Shown here one piece after another: positions 26,472 through 35,012 of a DNA stretch of 57,455 bases. Within the stretch, counting starts at the first letter, position 1. Each line of letters opens with the position of its first letter. A model generated the notes under the pieces. The model was given only the letters and a program-made list of their open reading frames with translations. It was not told where the DNA came from and searched no databases. Origin of the DNA: Geoalkalibacter sp. (lineage in GTDB: Bacteria > Desulfobacterota > Desulfuromonadia > Desulfuromonadales > Geoalkalibacteraceae); the NCBI RefSeq assembly GCF_030605225.1, contig NZ_JAUWAV010000027.1, positions 1 through 57,455 of the forward strand, in the 5' to 3' direction. The position numbers and the translations under genes were made by a program.

Positions 26472-26501
26472 TTGTCCGCGCGATTTTTCCCGCACCCGCC
26501 T

Positions 26502-26530
26502 TGACAAACTCTCGGGGGAGACATTACATT
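26502..26530 (+). promoter_or_regulatory. Promoter of the FmdB-type zinc-ribbon gene
   Basis: Consensus TTGACA at 26502-26507 and TACATT at 26525-26530, 17 bp apart, 45 nt before the ATG. Confidence 0.7.
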
Positions 26531-26575
26531 ACGCCCAGCCTTGTGAACCACAGCAATAAATGGAGGTTTTTTCCC

Positions 26576-26830
26576 ATGCCCATCTACGAATACCAGTGCA
26601 AAGCCTGCGGCGAAGTTTTCGAGGCCCGGCAGAAGTTTTCCGATCCGCCGTTGCGCGCCTGCAAGCACTGCGGCGCCGAGGATGTCGCCAAGCTCATCTC
26701 CCAGACCGCGTTTTCCCTCAAGGGCGGCGGCTGGTACCAGCAGGGCTACGGCAACGCCGCCCAGCCCGCGGCCTGCGCGGCGAGCAGCGGCGGCGGTTGC
26801 GGCGGCTGTCCCAAGGCCGCCAACGAGTAG
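26576..26830 (+). CDS. FmdB-family zinc-ribbon regulatory protein
   Basis: An 84-residue protein that starts with the FmdB signature MPIYEYQCKACGEVFEARQK and has the second cysteine pair C-x2-C in ACKHCGAEDVAKLIS, making a zinc ribbon. The C-terminus is low-complexity and Gly/Cys-rich (CAASSGGGCGGCPKAANE), as in many Geobacter-type members. The family is annotated as putative regulators; the activity is unknown. A strong ribosome site (TGGAGG) precedes the ATG. It has its own promoter and a terminator, so it is a single-gene unit. Confidence 0.88.
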   Translation: MPIYEYQCKACGEVFEARQKFSDPPLRACKHCGAEDVAKLISQTAFSLKGGGWYQQGYGNAAQPAACAASSGGGCGGCPKAANE

Positions 26831-26857
26831 TTCAAAGAGAGTGCGATTCATCTTCAC

Positions 26858-26882
26858 GGGGACGCTGCGGCGTCCCTTTTTT
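26858..26882 (+). terminator. Intrinsic terminator after the FmdB-type gene
   Basis: GGGACGC-TGCG-GCGTCCC (26858-26876, near-perfect) followed by TTTTTT, about 28 nt past the stop codon. Confidence 0.85.
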
Positions 26883-26911
26883 ATTGCGGCCGAGCCTGCC
26901 GTCGCGGTGCC

Positions 26912-26940
26912 TTTACATTCCGCGGGGGCTTGCGTATAGT
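26912..26940 (+). promoter_or_regulatory. Promoter of folD
   Basis: TTTACA (26912-26917) and TATAGT (26935-26940) with 17 bp between, 70 nt before the folD GTG. Confidence 0.6.
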
Positions 26941-27010
26941 TGCATTTTCCGACGGGCCCTGGAGCCTGGCGCGTCGGTGGGATGGAACGATTTCAAGGAG
27001 GTAGCCGGAC

Positions 27011-27862
27011 GTGGCACGGATCATCGATGGAAAGGCGATTGCCGCCGCAATTCGCGAGCAGATCAAGACCGAAACGGCGGAGCTGAAAAAAAACGGCGTG
27101 ACTCCCGGCCTGGCCGTGGTGCTGGTGGGCGAGGATCCGGCCAGCCGCGTCTATGTGACCATGAAGGAAAAAGCCTGCGCCGAAGCGGGCATCTTCTCCG
27201 ACGAGCACAAGCTGCCCGCCGAAACCAGCGAGGCGCGACTGCTTGCGCTGATCGACCAGCTCAATCGCGACGAGCGCATCGACGGCATCCTCGTGCAGTT
27301 GCCCCTGCCCGGCCATATTAATGAAACGCGCGTCCTCGAAGCCATTTCCCCGCTCAAGGACGTCGACGGCTTTCATCCCTACAACGTCGGGCGCCTGGCC
27401 ACCGGCAATCCCCTGTTTCAGCCCTGCACGCCTTACGGCATCATGAAAATGCTCGAGCACACCGGCACCGATCTCACCGGCAAGGACGTGGTGGTGGTGG
27501 GACGTTCCAATATCGTCGGCAAGCCCGTGGCCCTCATGTGTCTTGCCAAGCACGCGACCGTGACCCTGTGTCATTCCCGCACCCGGGATCTGGCCGCCAA
27601 GGTGCGCGCCGCCGATGTGGTGATCGCCGCCGTCGGCCGCGCGGAGATGGTCAAGGGCGACTGGATCAAGGAGGGTGCCGTGGTCATCGACGTCGGCATC
27701 AATCGCGTCGGCGAGAAAAAGCTGGTGGGCGATGTGGAATACGAAGCGGCCGCCCAGCGCGCCGGGGCCATCACCCCGGTGCCGGGCGGCGTTGGTCCCA
27801 TGACCATAGCCATGCTTTTGCAGAACACCTTGGAAAGCGCCCAGCGTCGCGCCCGTCGCTGA
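27011..27862 (+). CDS. folD: Methylene-THF dehydrogenase / methenyl-THF cyclohydrolase FolD
   Basis: A 283-residue bifunctional cytoplasmic enzyme that interconverts 5,10-methylene-, methenyl- and 10-formyl-THF with NAD(P). The active-site region [14 protein letters not shown] (Tyr and Lys of the YxxxK motif), [29 protein letters not shown], the nucleotide loop [11 protein letters not shown] and [16 protein letters not shown] are all present. It uses a GTG start with an excellent AAGGAGG site 8 nt ahead. It opens a seven-gene C1/glycine stretch (to 33860) on the same strand, though a terminator-like hairpin follows it. Confidence 0.96.
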   Translation: MARIIDGKAIAAAIREQIKTETAELKKNGVTPGLAVVLVGEDPASRVYVTMKEKACAEAGIFSDEHKLPAETSEARLLALIDQLNRDERIDGILVQLPLPGHINETRVLEAISPLKDVDGFHPYNVGRLATGNPLFQPCTPYGIMKMLEHTGTDLTGKDVVVVGRSNIVGKPVALMCLAKHATVTLCHSRTRDLAAKVRAADVVIAAVGRAEMVKGDWIKEGAVVIDVGINRVGEKKLVGDVEYEAAAQRAGAITPVPGGVGPMTIAMLLQNTLESAQRRARR

Positions 27863-27870
27863 GACAAACC

Positions 27871-27905
27871 CGCCGGTTCGCTGTATGCGCGCCGGCGTTT
27901 TTTTT
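27871..27905 (+). terminator. Intrinsic terminator between folD and metV
   Basis: CGCCGG (27871-27876) pairs with CCGGCG (27892-27897) around a 15-nt loop, followed by eight T (27898-27905). It should reduce or stop read-through from folD into the metV-metF genes. Confidence 0.65.
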
Positions 27906-27921
27906 GAAGGGACAGTCGCGC

Positions 27922-28563
27922 ATGATCATCAGCCGACAGAAGGACAAGCGCGAACTGCTGCACCATCTCGACGGCAAGCACAAGCTGTTTCTGGTCGGCT
28001 GCGGCGCCTGCGCCACGGCCTGCAAGGCCGGCGGCGAGGATGAACTCTTTCAGATGCAGGAATGGCTTGCGCTGCACCAACGCGAGGTGACGGGCAGCCT
28101 GGTGATCGAGGAAGCCTGCCACATCATGCGCGCCGCCCGTGATCTGCGCCAGCATCGCGTCGCCGTCGAAGAGGCCGATGCGCTGCTGGTCCTGACCTGC
28201 GGCGCGGGTGTTCAGTCGATTTCCAGCAATACGGAAAAACGCGTCATCGGCGCCCTCGATTCCCTGTTTCTCGGCAACGTGCGCCGCCTTGGTCAGTACG
28301 AGGAAAAATGCTCTTTGTGCGGCGACTGCATTCTCAACGAAACCGCTGGCATCTGCCCCGTCACCACCTGTGCCAAGGGGCTGCTCAACGGGCCCTGCGG
28401 AGGCATGGAGGAGGGGCGCTGCGAGGCGGACCGCGAGCGCGACTGCGCCTGGCTGCTGATCTATCAGCGGCTCACGCGCCAGGGACGTCGCGGAGTGTTT
28501 GCCCGGGTGGTGCCCAACAAGGACTGGAGCCGTCGCCACCAACCGGGCAAGCACCGGGTGTGA
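27922..28563 (+). CDS. metV: Methylene-THF reductase C-terminal-like zinc/Fe-S protein (MetV)
   Basis: A 213-residue cysteine-rich protein of the MTHFR_C (PF12225) family, the MetV partner of short MetF in acetogens and many anaerobes. Cysteine groups are LVGCGACATACKAGG near the N-terminus and CSLCGDCILNETAGICPVTT, CAKGLLNGPCGG in the C-terminal half, suitable for zinc or iron-sulfur binding. In known MetVF complexes it supports electron delivery to methylene-THF. The ATG at 27922 follows GAAGGGA; longer upstream frames run inside folD and are not real. It ends 9 nt before metF. Confidence 0.88.
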   Translation: MIISRQKDKRELLHHLDGKHKLFLVGCGACATACKAGGEDELFQMQEWLALHQREVTGSLVIEEACHIMRAARDLRQHRVAVEEADALLVLTCGAGVQSISSNTEKRVIGALDSLFLGNVRRLGQYEEKCSLCGDCILNETAGICPVTTCAKGLLNGPCGGMEEGRCEADRERDCAWLLIYQRLTRQGRRGVFARVVPNKDWSRRHQPGKHRV

Positions 28564-28572
28564 GAGGCCGGC

Positions 28573-29430
28573 ATGTCGCAGCTCTCTGAAAAACTTGCCG
28601 CCGGCGAGTTCGTCGTGACCGCCGAGATCGCCCCGCCCAAGGGAGTTTCCCTGGAGCAGGAACTGAGTTTGGCGCAGACTCTTGCGCCGCTGGTCACGGC
28701 GATCAACGTCACCGACAATCAGGGCGCCAACCTGCGCATGGCGCCTCTGGCCGCAGCGGCGCTGCTACGGCAACGCGGCATCGAGCCGATCCTGCAGATG
28801 ACCTGCCGCGACCGCAACCGCATGGCGCTCCAGTCCGATCTGCTCGCCGCGGCGGCGTTGGGCATCGAGAACCTGCTGCTGCTCTCCGGCGATCATCCCC
28901 GTTTCGGCGACCATCCCCAGGCGCGTCCCGTTTTCGATCTGGACTCGGTTCAACTGCTCCAGGCCGCGCGGACCCTCATGGCCGGAGAGGATCTGTCCGG
29001 CCGTCCCCTGCAAAGCTCTCCCGTTTTTTTTGCCGGCGCCGCCGTCGCACCGGAAGCCGAACCCTTTGAACTGATGATGCAGAAGGTGCACAAAAAGGCC
29101 GCCTCCGGCGCCCGGTTCTTTCAGACCCAGGCGGGATTTCGCGAAGCCCCCCTGCTGCGTTTCATGGAAGAGGCGAAGCCTCTGGGCGTCCCGGTGATTC
29201 TCGGTGTTCTGCTGCTCAAAAACGCGCGCATGGCGCGCTATCTCAACGACCACATCCCCGGCGTGCGGGTTCCCGAGGAGATCATCGCGCGGCTCGAGAG
29301 CGCGGCCGATCCCCTCGCCCTTGGCATCGAGCTGGCCCGCGACCTGGTGGCCCTGGCCCGGCGTCATTGTCAGGGCGTGCATCTGATGACCCTGGGGTGC
29401 GAGGATAGGATTCCGCGGATTCTCTGCTAA
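28573..29430 (+). CDS. metF: Methylenetetrahydrofolate reductase MetF
   Basis: A 285-residue flavin TIM-barrel enzyme that reduces 5,10-methylene-THF to 5-methyl-THF. Typical parts: FVVTAEIAPPKGVSLEQELS at the N-terminus, ITAINVTDNQGANLRMAP-type substrate region, LQMTCRDRNRMALQSDLLAA and LLLLSGDHPRFGDHPQA for flavin binding, FFQTQAGF and PVILGVLLL. It is the short type without a C-terminal regulatory domain and is paired with metV upstream. It supplies methyl groups for methionine or for acetyl-CoA synthesis; which one cannot be decided here. Confidence 0.94.
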   Translation: MSQLSEKLAAGEFVVTAEIAPPKGVSLEQELSLAQTLAPLVTAINVTDNQGANLRMAPLAAAALLRQRGIEPILQMTCRDRNRMALQSDLLAAAALGIENLLLLSGDHPRFGDHPQARPVFDLDSVQLLQAARTLMAGEDLSGRPLQSSPVFFAGAAVAPEAEPFELMMQKVHKKAASGARFFQTQAGFREAPLLRFMEEAKPLGVPVILGVLLLKNARMARYLNDHIPGVRVPEEIIARLESAADPLALGIELARDLVALARRHCQGVHLMTLGCEDRIPRILC

Positions 29431-29473
29431 GCTTTTGACCATTGACAATCAAGGCTCGGCGGCGAGGAGGCTT

Positions 29474-30568
29474 ATGCTCAAGCGCACCCCTTTATACCCT
29501 GCGCATCGCGAGTTGGGCGCGCGCATGGTGGAATTCGGCGGCTGGGAGATGCCCGTGCAGTACCGCGGCGTCATCGAGGAACATCTGGCGGTGCGTCATG
29601 CGGCCGGGCTGTTCGATGTCTCCCACATGGGCGAAATCGAAGTCAAGGGGCCGCAGGCCGAGGCCTTCCTGCAGGAACTCTGCATCAACGACGTCCACCG
29701 CCTGGTTAACGGCCAAGCCCAGTACAGCGCCATGTGCTATCCCACGGGCGGGGTGGTGGATGATCTGCTGATTTATCGCTTCGACGGCGAGCACTTTCTG
29801 CTGTGCGTCAATGCCGCCAATACGGACAAGGATTTCGCCTGGATCGAGGAGGTCTTGGGCGACTGCGATTTTTCGGCGGTCAAATGCCGAAACGTCAGCG
29901 CCGATTTCGCGCAGCTTGCCCTGCAGGGGCCGGCGGCCGCGACCCTTCTCGCGCGCCTGACCGACACGGCCTTGGAGCGCATCACCGGCTATCATTTCTA
30001 TGAGGGGTTGGTGGCGCGGGTGCCGTGTATCATCTCGCGCACCGGCTATACGGGCGAGGACGGGTTCGAGCTCTACTGCCATCCCGAGGCCGCCCTCACC
30101 CTATGGCGCAGCCTGCTTGAAGTCGGCGGCGACGATGGCTTGCTGCCTGCGGGACTGGGGGCGCGCGACACCCTGCGCCTCGAAATGAAATACCCCCTCT
30201 ACGGTCATGAGCTGAGTCCGGAGATTTCTCCCCTCGAAGCCGGTCTCGGCTGGATCACGCGCCTGGAAAAGCCCAGCTTCATCGGCCGCGAGGCTCTGTT
30301 GCGCCAGCAGCAGGCGGGAATCCCCCGGCGGCTGGTGGGCTTGGCTCTGACTGAGGCGGGAGTGCCGCGGGCGGGCTACCCCGTTTTTCACCAGGGAGAG
30401 GCGGTTGGGGTGGTCACCAGCGGCACCCTTTCGCCCAGCCTGCGTCAGGGAATCGCCATCGCCTTGGTGCGCGGGGATCTGGGGCGCGTGGGTACGCCCA
30501 TGGAAATCGGCATCCGTCAGCGGCGGGTGGCGGCGGAAATCGTCAAGACCCCTTTTGTGCGCAAATAG
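29474..30568 (+). CDS. gcvT: Glycine cleavage system T protein (aminomethyltransferase)
   Basis: A 364-residue THF-dependent aminomethyltransferase: it transfers the methylene of aminomethyl-lipoyl-GcvH to THF and releases ammonia. Family parts are [68 protein letters not shown] and [20 protein letters not shown]. The ATG at 29474 is chosen for the perfect AGGAGG site; a start at 29435 would precede that site. The gene lies 43 nt after metF with no terminator, so the methylene-THF pools of the two are physically linked. Confidence 0.95.
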   Translation: MLKRTPLYPAHRELGARMVEFGGWEMPVQYRGVIEEHLAVRHAAGLFDVSHMGEIEVKGPQAEAFLQELCINDVHRLVNGQAQYSAMCYPTGGVVDDLLIYRFDGEHFLLCVNAANTDKDFAWIEEVLGDCDFSAVKCRNVSADFAQLALQGPAAATLLARLTDTALERITGYHFYEGLVARVPCIISRTGYTGEDGFELYCHPEAALTLWRSLLEVGGDDGLLPAGLGARDTLRLEMKYPLYGHELSPEISPLEAGLGWITRLEKPSFIGREALLRQQQAGIPRRLVGLALTEAGVPRAGYPVFHQGEAVGVVTSGTLSPSLRQGIAIALVRGDLGRVGTPMEIGIRQRRVAAEIVKTPFVRK

Positions 30569-30586
30569 ATGACATTTCTTTGTCCT

Positions 30587-30617
30587 GGACGCCGGTCCCG
30601 CGGCCGCGTCCTTTTTT
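30587..30617 (+). terminator. Terminator-like hairpin between gcvT and gcvH
   Basis: GGACGC (30587-30592) pairs with GCGTCC (30606-30611), with GC-rich inner sequence, followed by TTTTTT (30612-30617). It lies inside the gcv gene run, 19 nt after the gcvT stop, and could attenuate or process the transcript. Confidence 0.6.
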
Positions 30618-30638
30618 CATCGTTCAGGAGGTTGACCC

Positions 30639-31022
30639 ATGGAATTCCCCGAGGATCTCAAGTACACGGAAGAACACGAGTGGGTGCTGGTCGAAGGTGA
30701 TCTGGTCACCATCGGCATCACCGATTTCGCCCAGGATTCCCTGGGTGACGTGGTGTTCGTCGAACTGCCCGAGGTGGGCGTGAAGGTCGAGGCGGGCAAG
30801 CCCTTCGGCGTGGTCGAGTCGGTCAAGGCGGTGTCCGATATCTACGCACCGGTGACCGGGGAGGTCGTCGAGGTCAATGAAGAGTTGCCCGAAACGCCCG
30901 AAGTGCTCAACACCTCGCCCTATGAGGACGGCTGGATGATCAAGGTCCGCGTCAGCGATCCGGGCGAACTCGACGAGCTGCTCGACGCCGACGAATATCG
31001 CGAATTCATCGAAGAGGATTAG
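30639..31022 (+). CDS. gcvH: Glycine cleavage system H protein (lipoyl carrier)
   Basis: A 127-residue lipoyl carrier that shuttles the aminomethyl group between GcvP, GcvT and Lpd. The lipoylation lysine is K63 in VESVKAVSD. The rest ([39 protein letters not shown]) is highly typical. Length is normal. AGGAGG lies 8 nt before the ATG. It is followed by gcvPA after 31 nt. The lpd gene for the L protein is not in the window. Confidence 0.96.
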   Translation: MEFPEDLKYTEEHEWVLVEGDLVTIGITDFAQDSLGDVVFVELPEVGVKVEAGKPFGVVESVKAVSDIYAPVTGEVVEVNEELPETPEVLNTSPYEDGWMIKVRVSDPGELDELLDADEYREFIEED

Positions 31023-31053
31023 ACCGCCCGACGCCGTCCGAGAGGATTTCATC

Positions 31054-32403
31054 ATGCGCTTCATTCCTCATACCCCGGGGGACGTGCGGCAGATGCTGGC
31101 CGTGATCGGCGCGGGGGACGTCGAGGAGCTGTTTTGCGAGGTTCCCGCCGCCCTGCGCCTCCAGCGTCCCCTTGACCTTCCCGCGGCGCGCAGCGAGGCC
31201 GAATTGCTCGCCGAGCTGGCGCAGTTGGCGCGGCGCAATGCCACCGCCGAAACCCATCGCCTGTTTCTCGGCGGCGGCGCCTACAGCCATTTCATCCCCG
31301 CGGTCGTCGACCATCTCATCTCGCGCAGCGAATTCTACACCGCCTACACGCCCTATCAGCCCGAAATCAGCCAAGGGACCCTGCAGGCCATCTTCGAGTT
31401 CCAGACGCTGATCTGTCAGCTCACCGGCATGGATGTGGCCAACGCCTCCATGTACGACGGCGCTTCGGCCTGCGCCGAGGCGGTGCTCATGGCCTGTCGC
31501 GCGACGCGTCGCGCGCGGGTGCTGCTTGCCGCCTCCCTGCACCCTGATTATCGCGCGACGGTGGCGACCTATTGCCGCTACCTCGATGTGGAGCTGGTCG
31601 AGGTGCCCTTCGACGAGACGGGGCGCACCGACCCGGCTGCGCTGGCGGCGCGAATGGACGAGGGCTGCGCCGCCCTGGTGCTGGGCTATCCCAATTTCTT
31701 CGGCGTCATCGAGGATCTGGCGGGGGCCGCGCGGCTCAGCGCCGCCTGTGGGGCGCGGCTCGTCGCCGCAGTGCAGGAGCCCCTGGCCCTGGGCCTGCTC
31801 AAATCCCCGGGGGAGCTGGGTGCCGACATCGTGGTGGGCGAAGGGCAGAGCTTCGGCTTGCCCTTGTCCTTCGGCGGTCCCTATCTGGGGTTTTTCGCCG
31901 CGCGCAATCAGGATCTGCGCAACCTGCCCGGGCGCCTGGTGGGGGAGACCGTCGACCATCAAGGGCGGCGCGGGTTTGTCCTGACCCTGGCGACGCGCGA
32001 GCAGCATATCCGCCGGGAAAAGGCCACCTCCAATATCTGCTCCAATCAAGGGCTCTGCGCGCTTGCCGCGACCATTTACCTGGCGCTTTTCGGGCGGCGC
32101 GGTCTGCGCGAACTGGCCGAGCACAACTTCGCCAAGGCCGCCTACGCCCGCGAGCGCATCGCCGCGCTGCCGGGTTTTCGTCTGCCGTTCAGCGGGCCGG
32201 TGTTCAACGAGTTCGTCGTCGAGGCACCGCTACCAGCCGTCGAGGTACTGCGCCGCGTTCAGGCGCAAGACATTCTCGGCGGCATTCCCCTGGCGCGCTG
32301 GTATCCGCGCCTGCCCCAGAGTTTTGTGGTGTGCGTGACCGAGCAGAACCGGCGCGAGGACATCGACGCCCTGTGCGCCGTACTGAGCGGAGGTGCCCCA
32401 TGA
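31054..32403 (+). CDS. gcvPA: Glycine dehydrogenase (decarboxylating) subunit 1
   Basis: The 449-residue alpha subunit of the two-subunit PLP-dependent P protein, which decarboxylates glycine onto the lipoyl arm of GcvH. Family segments: FIPHTPGDVRQMLAVIGAGD, GGGAYSHFIPAVVDHLISRS, EFYTAYTPYQPEISQGTLQA, MYDGASACAEAVLMA and REQHIRREKATSNICSNQGL. The split P protein is normal for many anaerobes and Gram-positives, unlike the single E. coli chain. It overlaps gcvPB by 4 nt (ATGA), as expected for a stoichiometric pair. Confidence 0.95.
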   Translation: MRFIPHTPGDVRQMLAVIGAGDVEELFCEVPAALRLQRPLDLPAARSEAELLAELAQLARRNATAETHRLFLGGGAYSHFIPAVVDHLISRSEFYTAYTPYQPEISQGTLQAIFEFQTLICQLTGMDVANASMYDGASACAEAVLMACRATRRARVLLAASLHPDYRATVATYCRYLDVELVEVPFDETGRTDPAALAARMDEGCAALVLGYPNFFGVIEDLAGAARLSAACGARLVAAVQEPLALGLLKSPGELGADIVVGEGQSFGLPLSFGGPYLGFFAARNQDLRNLPGRLVGETVDHQGRRGFVLTLATREQHIRREKATSNICSNQGLCALAATIYLALFGRRGLRELAEHNFAKAAYARERIAALPGFRLPFSGPVFNEFVVEAPLPAVEVLRRVQAQDILGGIPLARWYPRLPQSFVVCVTEQNRREDIDALCAVLSGGAP

Positions 32404-33860
32404 GTCAGGTGGGAACGCGCGGTCTGCAACTCAATGAAAAGCTGCTCTTCGAGCATTCGGACAAGGGGCGCAAGGGCTACAGCCTGCCCGTTCTCGACGT
32501 GCCCGCGGCACAATGCCCAAGCGACCTGGCGCGCGAGGACATCCCCGGATTTCCGGAGCTCTCGGAGCTTGACGTGGTGCGCCATTTCACGCGTCTGTCC
32601 ACCTGGAATTACGGCGTCGATACGGGCTGCTATCCCCTGGGCAGCTGCACCATGAAATACAATCCCAAGGTCAATGAGACAGCCTGTCGGCTGCCGGGCT
32701 TCGCCGGAGTCCACCCTCATGCGCCCGAGGATCTGGCGCAGGGCGCCCTGGAACTCATGTATCAGTTGCAGGAGGATCTGGCCGAGATCTCCGGCCTGCC
32801 CGCCGTCACCCTGCAACCCGGCGCCGGCGCCCACGGCGAACTGGCGGGGATGCTCATGATTCGCGCCTGGCACGAGGGGCGCGGCGAGAAGCGTCGCAAG
32901 GTGCTGATTCCCGATACCGCTCACGGCACCAATCCCGCCACGGCCGCGCTGTGCGGCTACCAGGTGGTGCCCCTGGCGAGCGACGGGGTGCTGCGCGCCG
33001 CCACCGTCGCGGCGGCGATGGACGCCGACGTGGCAGCCATCATGATCACCAATCCCAACACCCTGGGGCTCTTTGAAGGCGAGATCGGCGAGATCTGCCG
33101 CATCGTCCACGAGGGCGGCGGGCTGGTCTATTGCGACGGCGCCAATCTCAACGCCCTTCTGGGAATTTCGCGCCCCGGCGATGTGGGCATCGACGTCATG
33201 CATTTCAACCTGCACAAGACCTTCGCCACGCCCCACGGCGGCGGCGGACCCGGCGCCGGGCCGGTCGGGGTGACGGCGGAGCTGGCGCCTTTTCTGCCGG
33301 CGCCGGTGGTGGTGCGTGACGCAACACAATATCGTCTCGATTTCGACCGGCCGCGCAGTGTCGGCACCCTGAAGGGATTTTACGGCCATTTCGGCGTGCT
33401 GGTGCGCGCCTTTGCCTATATCCGCAGCCTGGGGCCGCAGGGCCTGCGCCGCGCCACGGAGATGGCGGTGCTCAACGCCAATTACGTGCGAGCGCGTCTC
33501 GACCCTGTCTATCACCTGCCTTTCGCCAATCGCTCATTGCACGAGGTGGTGTTCAGCGACCGCAACCTGGGGGGCGGCTGCCGCACCCTCGATTTGGCCA
33601 AGCGGCTTATCGACTACGGCTTTCATCCGCCGACCATCTATTTCCCGCTGGTGGTCGCCGGGGCCATCATGATCGAGCCCACGGAAAGCGAAAGTCTAGA
33701 ATCCCTGGATGAATTCTGCGAGGCGATGCTGAGCATCGCCGAGGAGGCCGAATCGCAGCCCGAATTGCTCAAAGAGGCGCCGCGCCGCACGCGCCTCGGG
33801 CGGCTCGATGAAACCACGGCGGCGCGTCGGCCGCGATTGCGCTGGGAGAAATCCGGGTAG
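32400..33860 (+). CDS. gcvPB: Glycine dehydrogenase (decarboxylating) subunit 2
   Basis: The 486-residue PLP-binding subunit of the P protein. The Schiff-base lysine is K273 in HFNLHKTFATPHGGGGPGAG. Other family parts are DTGCYPLGSCTMKYNPKVNE, LQPGAGAHGELAGMLMI and DTAHGTNPATAALCGY. The ATG at 32400 overlaps the gcvPA stop. A much longer open frame upstream (from 31572) is out-of-frame gcvPA sequence and not coding. It closes the C1/glycine gene run; the next gene is convergent. Confidence 0.95.
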   Translation: MSQVGTRGLQLNEKLLFEHSDKGRKGYSLPVLDVPAAQCPSDLAREDIPGFPELSELDVVRHFTRLSTWNYGVDTGCYPLGSCTMKYNPKVNETACRLPGFAGVHPHAPEDLAQGALELMYQLQEDLAEISGLPAVTLQPGAGAHGELAGMLMIRAWHEGRGEKRRKVLIPDTAHGTNPATAALCGYQVVPLASDGVLRAATVAAAMDADVAAIMITNPNTLGLFEGEIGEICRIVHEGGGLVYCDGANLNALLGISRPGDVGIDVMHFNLHKTFATPHGGGGPGAGPVGVTAELAPFLPAPVVVRDATQYRLDFDRPRSVGTLKGFYGHFGVLVRAFAYIRSLGPQGLRRATEMAVLNANYVRARLDPVYHLPFANRSLHEVVFSDRNLGGGCRTLDLAKRLIDYGFHPPTIYFPLVVAGAIMIEPTESESLESLDEFCEAMLSIAEEAESQPELLKEAPRRTRLGRLDETTAARRPRLRWEKSG

Positions 33861-33875
33861 AAACGCCTTGAGAGC

Positions 33876-34811
33876 TCAGCTGCCGAAGATGAAGGTGCGA
33901 CCGATGCGGTATTGGAAAAACGCGAAGATGGTGAGAGTTTCCCCTTCGTAGGCGCGGGGCAGGGGGCCGTAGGAAGCGCCGCGCCATACGGCGCGGATCG
34001 CTTCCTGGTCAAGCAGCGTCGAGCCGGAGCTTTCCATGAGCTGGACGCTCTGCACGCTGCCGTCGCGGCGCACCGTGACCTTGAGCAGGCTGGTGCCTTC
34101 CTCGCCGCGCTCGGCGGCCTTGCGCGGGTAATTCCAGACCCCGTAGATGTTGTTGCGGAAGCGCTGGAAGAAGGAAATCAGAATATCCTTTTCCATGTCC
34201 AGCCAGACTGCGTTGCCCTCCTCGACCTCGGCGCGGTACTTGCTGCGCCATTGGCTTTCCAGGCGGTTTTCCGTGGCCTGGGGCAATTGCAGCAGATCCT
34301 TGAGCTCGGGCAGCGGCTGCTCCGCGGGGGTCGCGGGCGCCGCCGGTTCCGGGCGGCTCGCGACCGGGGGGGCGGGCGCTTCGGGCGCGGGTCGTGCCAC
34401 CGTCGGCGACGGGGCCTGTTCGCGGGGTTGCGGACGGGGTTCGGGCCGCGTCTGGGGGCGGGGTTGGACGGCCGGGCGGGGCGGCGGCGCGGCCTGCGCC
34501 GGTTGCAGATCCTCGGTGTCCTCGCCGCGGGGAGCGGTTTCGCGCACCACCACCTGATCCTCGGGACCCAGGCGCCGCGCCGGCTCCTCGCGAGGCTTTT
34601 CCGGTTCGACCACCGGCGGCACCTCGAGCTCCCGGGTGCGCGGCTGGGGACGCGGTTGCGGCGGGCGCACCTCGACCACGACCGGCTCCTCGCGTTGCCG
34701 CGCGGATTTGGGACCCAAGGGCGGGACCAGCAGCATCAGCAGCAGATGAGCGACAAGGGACAGAGGAATGAACCACCAGAGCAGGGTGGACTGTCGTGGA
34801 TGAAAATTCAT
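33876..34811 (-). CDS. TonB-like energy transducer (TonB C-terminal domain protein)
   Basis: A 311-residue inner-membrane-anchored periplasmic protein. One N-terminal membrane helix (residues about 10-32; LLWWFIPLSLVAHLLLMLLV) precedes a long proline-, arginine- and glutamate-rich spacer (about 40-185; repeated RPxPxP). The C-terminal domain (about 215-311) ends with LLKVTVRRDGSVQSVQLMES, SGSTLLDQEAIRAVWRGA and FFQYRIG, as in TonB family proteins. It should couple ExbB/ExbD or TolQ/R energy to an outer-membrane receptor, but none of those genes is nearby. ATG 34811 is used; an upstream TTG at 34838 has no better ribosome site. Confidence 0.82.
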   Translation of the reverse strand: MNFHPRQSTLLWWFIPLSLVAHLLLMLLVPPLGPKSARQREEPVVVEVRPPQPRPQPRTRELEVPPVVEPEKPREEPARRLGPEDQVVVRETAPRGEDTEDLQPAQAAPPPRPAVQPRPQTRPEPRPQPREQAPSPTVARPAPEAPAPPVASRPEPAAPATPAEQPLPELKDLLQLPQATENRLESQWRSKYRAEVEEGNAVWLDMEKDILISFFQRFRNNIYGVWNYPRKAAERGEEGTSLLKVTVRRDGSVQSVQLMESSGSTLLDQEAIRAVWRGASYGPLPRAYEGETLTIFAFFQYRIGRTFIFGS

Positions 34812-34937
34812 AGAGTCGGCGGCAGCAGTCCAAGTCAAAGTCAGTGATGCGGATTATACCCGAAGCTGCCCCGCCGACACCAGTGGCGGCGCTGAAAATC
34901 CTGGCGCGGGGCCCTTTATCCCATGGCCTCGGGGGGG

Positions 34938-34966
34938 TTGACCACCCCGCAACCTTCGGCTATAAA
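34938..34966 (+). promoter_or_regulatory. Promoter of pta
   Basis: TTGACC (34938-34943) and TATAAA (34961-34966) with the ideal 17-bp spacing, about 47 nt before the pta ATG. Confidence 0.75.
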
Positions 34967-35012
34967 GGCAAGTCGATGTATTTATAACCCTGTTTTGGAG
35001 GAGGACATTCAC

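Noticed and set aside
29431-29473. Possible glycine riboswitch before gcvT
   Set aside because: Only 43 nt separate metF and gcvT, too short for the aptamer, and no characteristic blocks are visible.
31572-32399. Upstream extension of gcvPB inside gcvPA
   Set aside because: It is out-of-frame gcvPA sequence. The ATG at 32400 overlaps the gcvPA stop and matches the family N-terminus.
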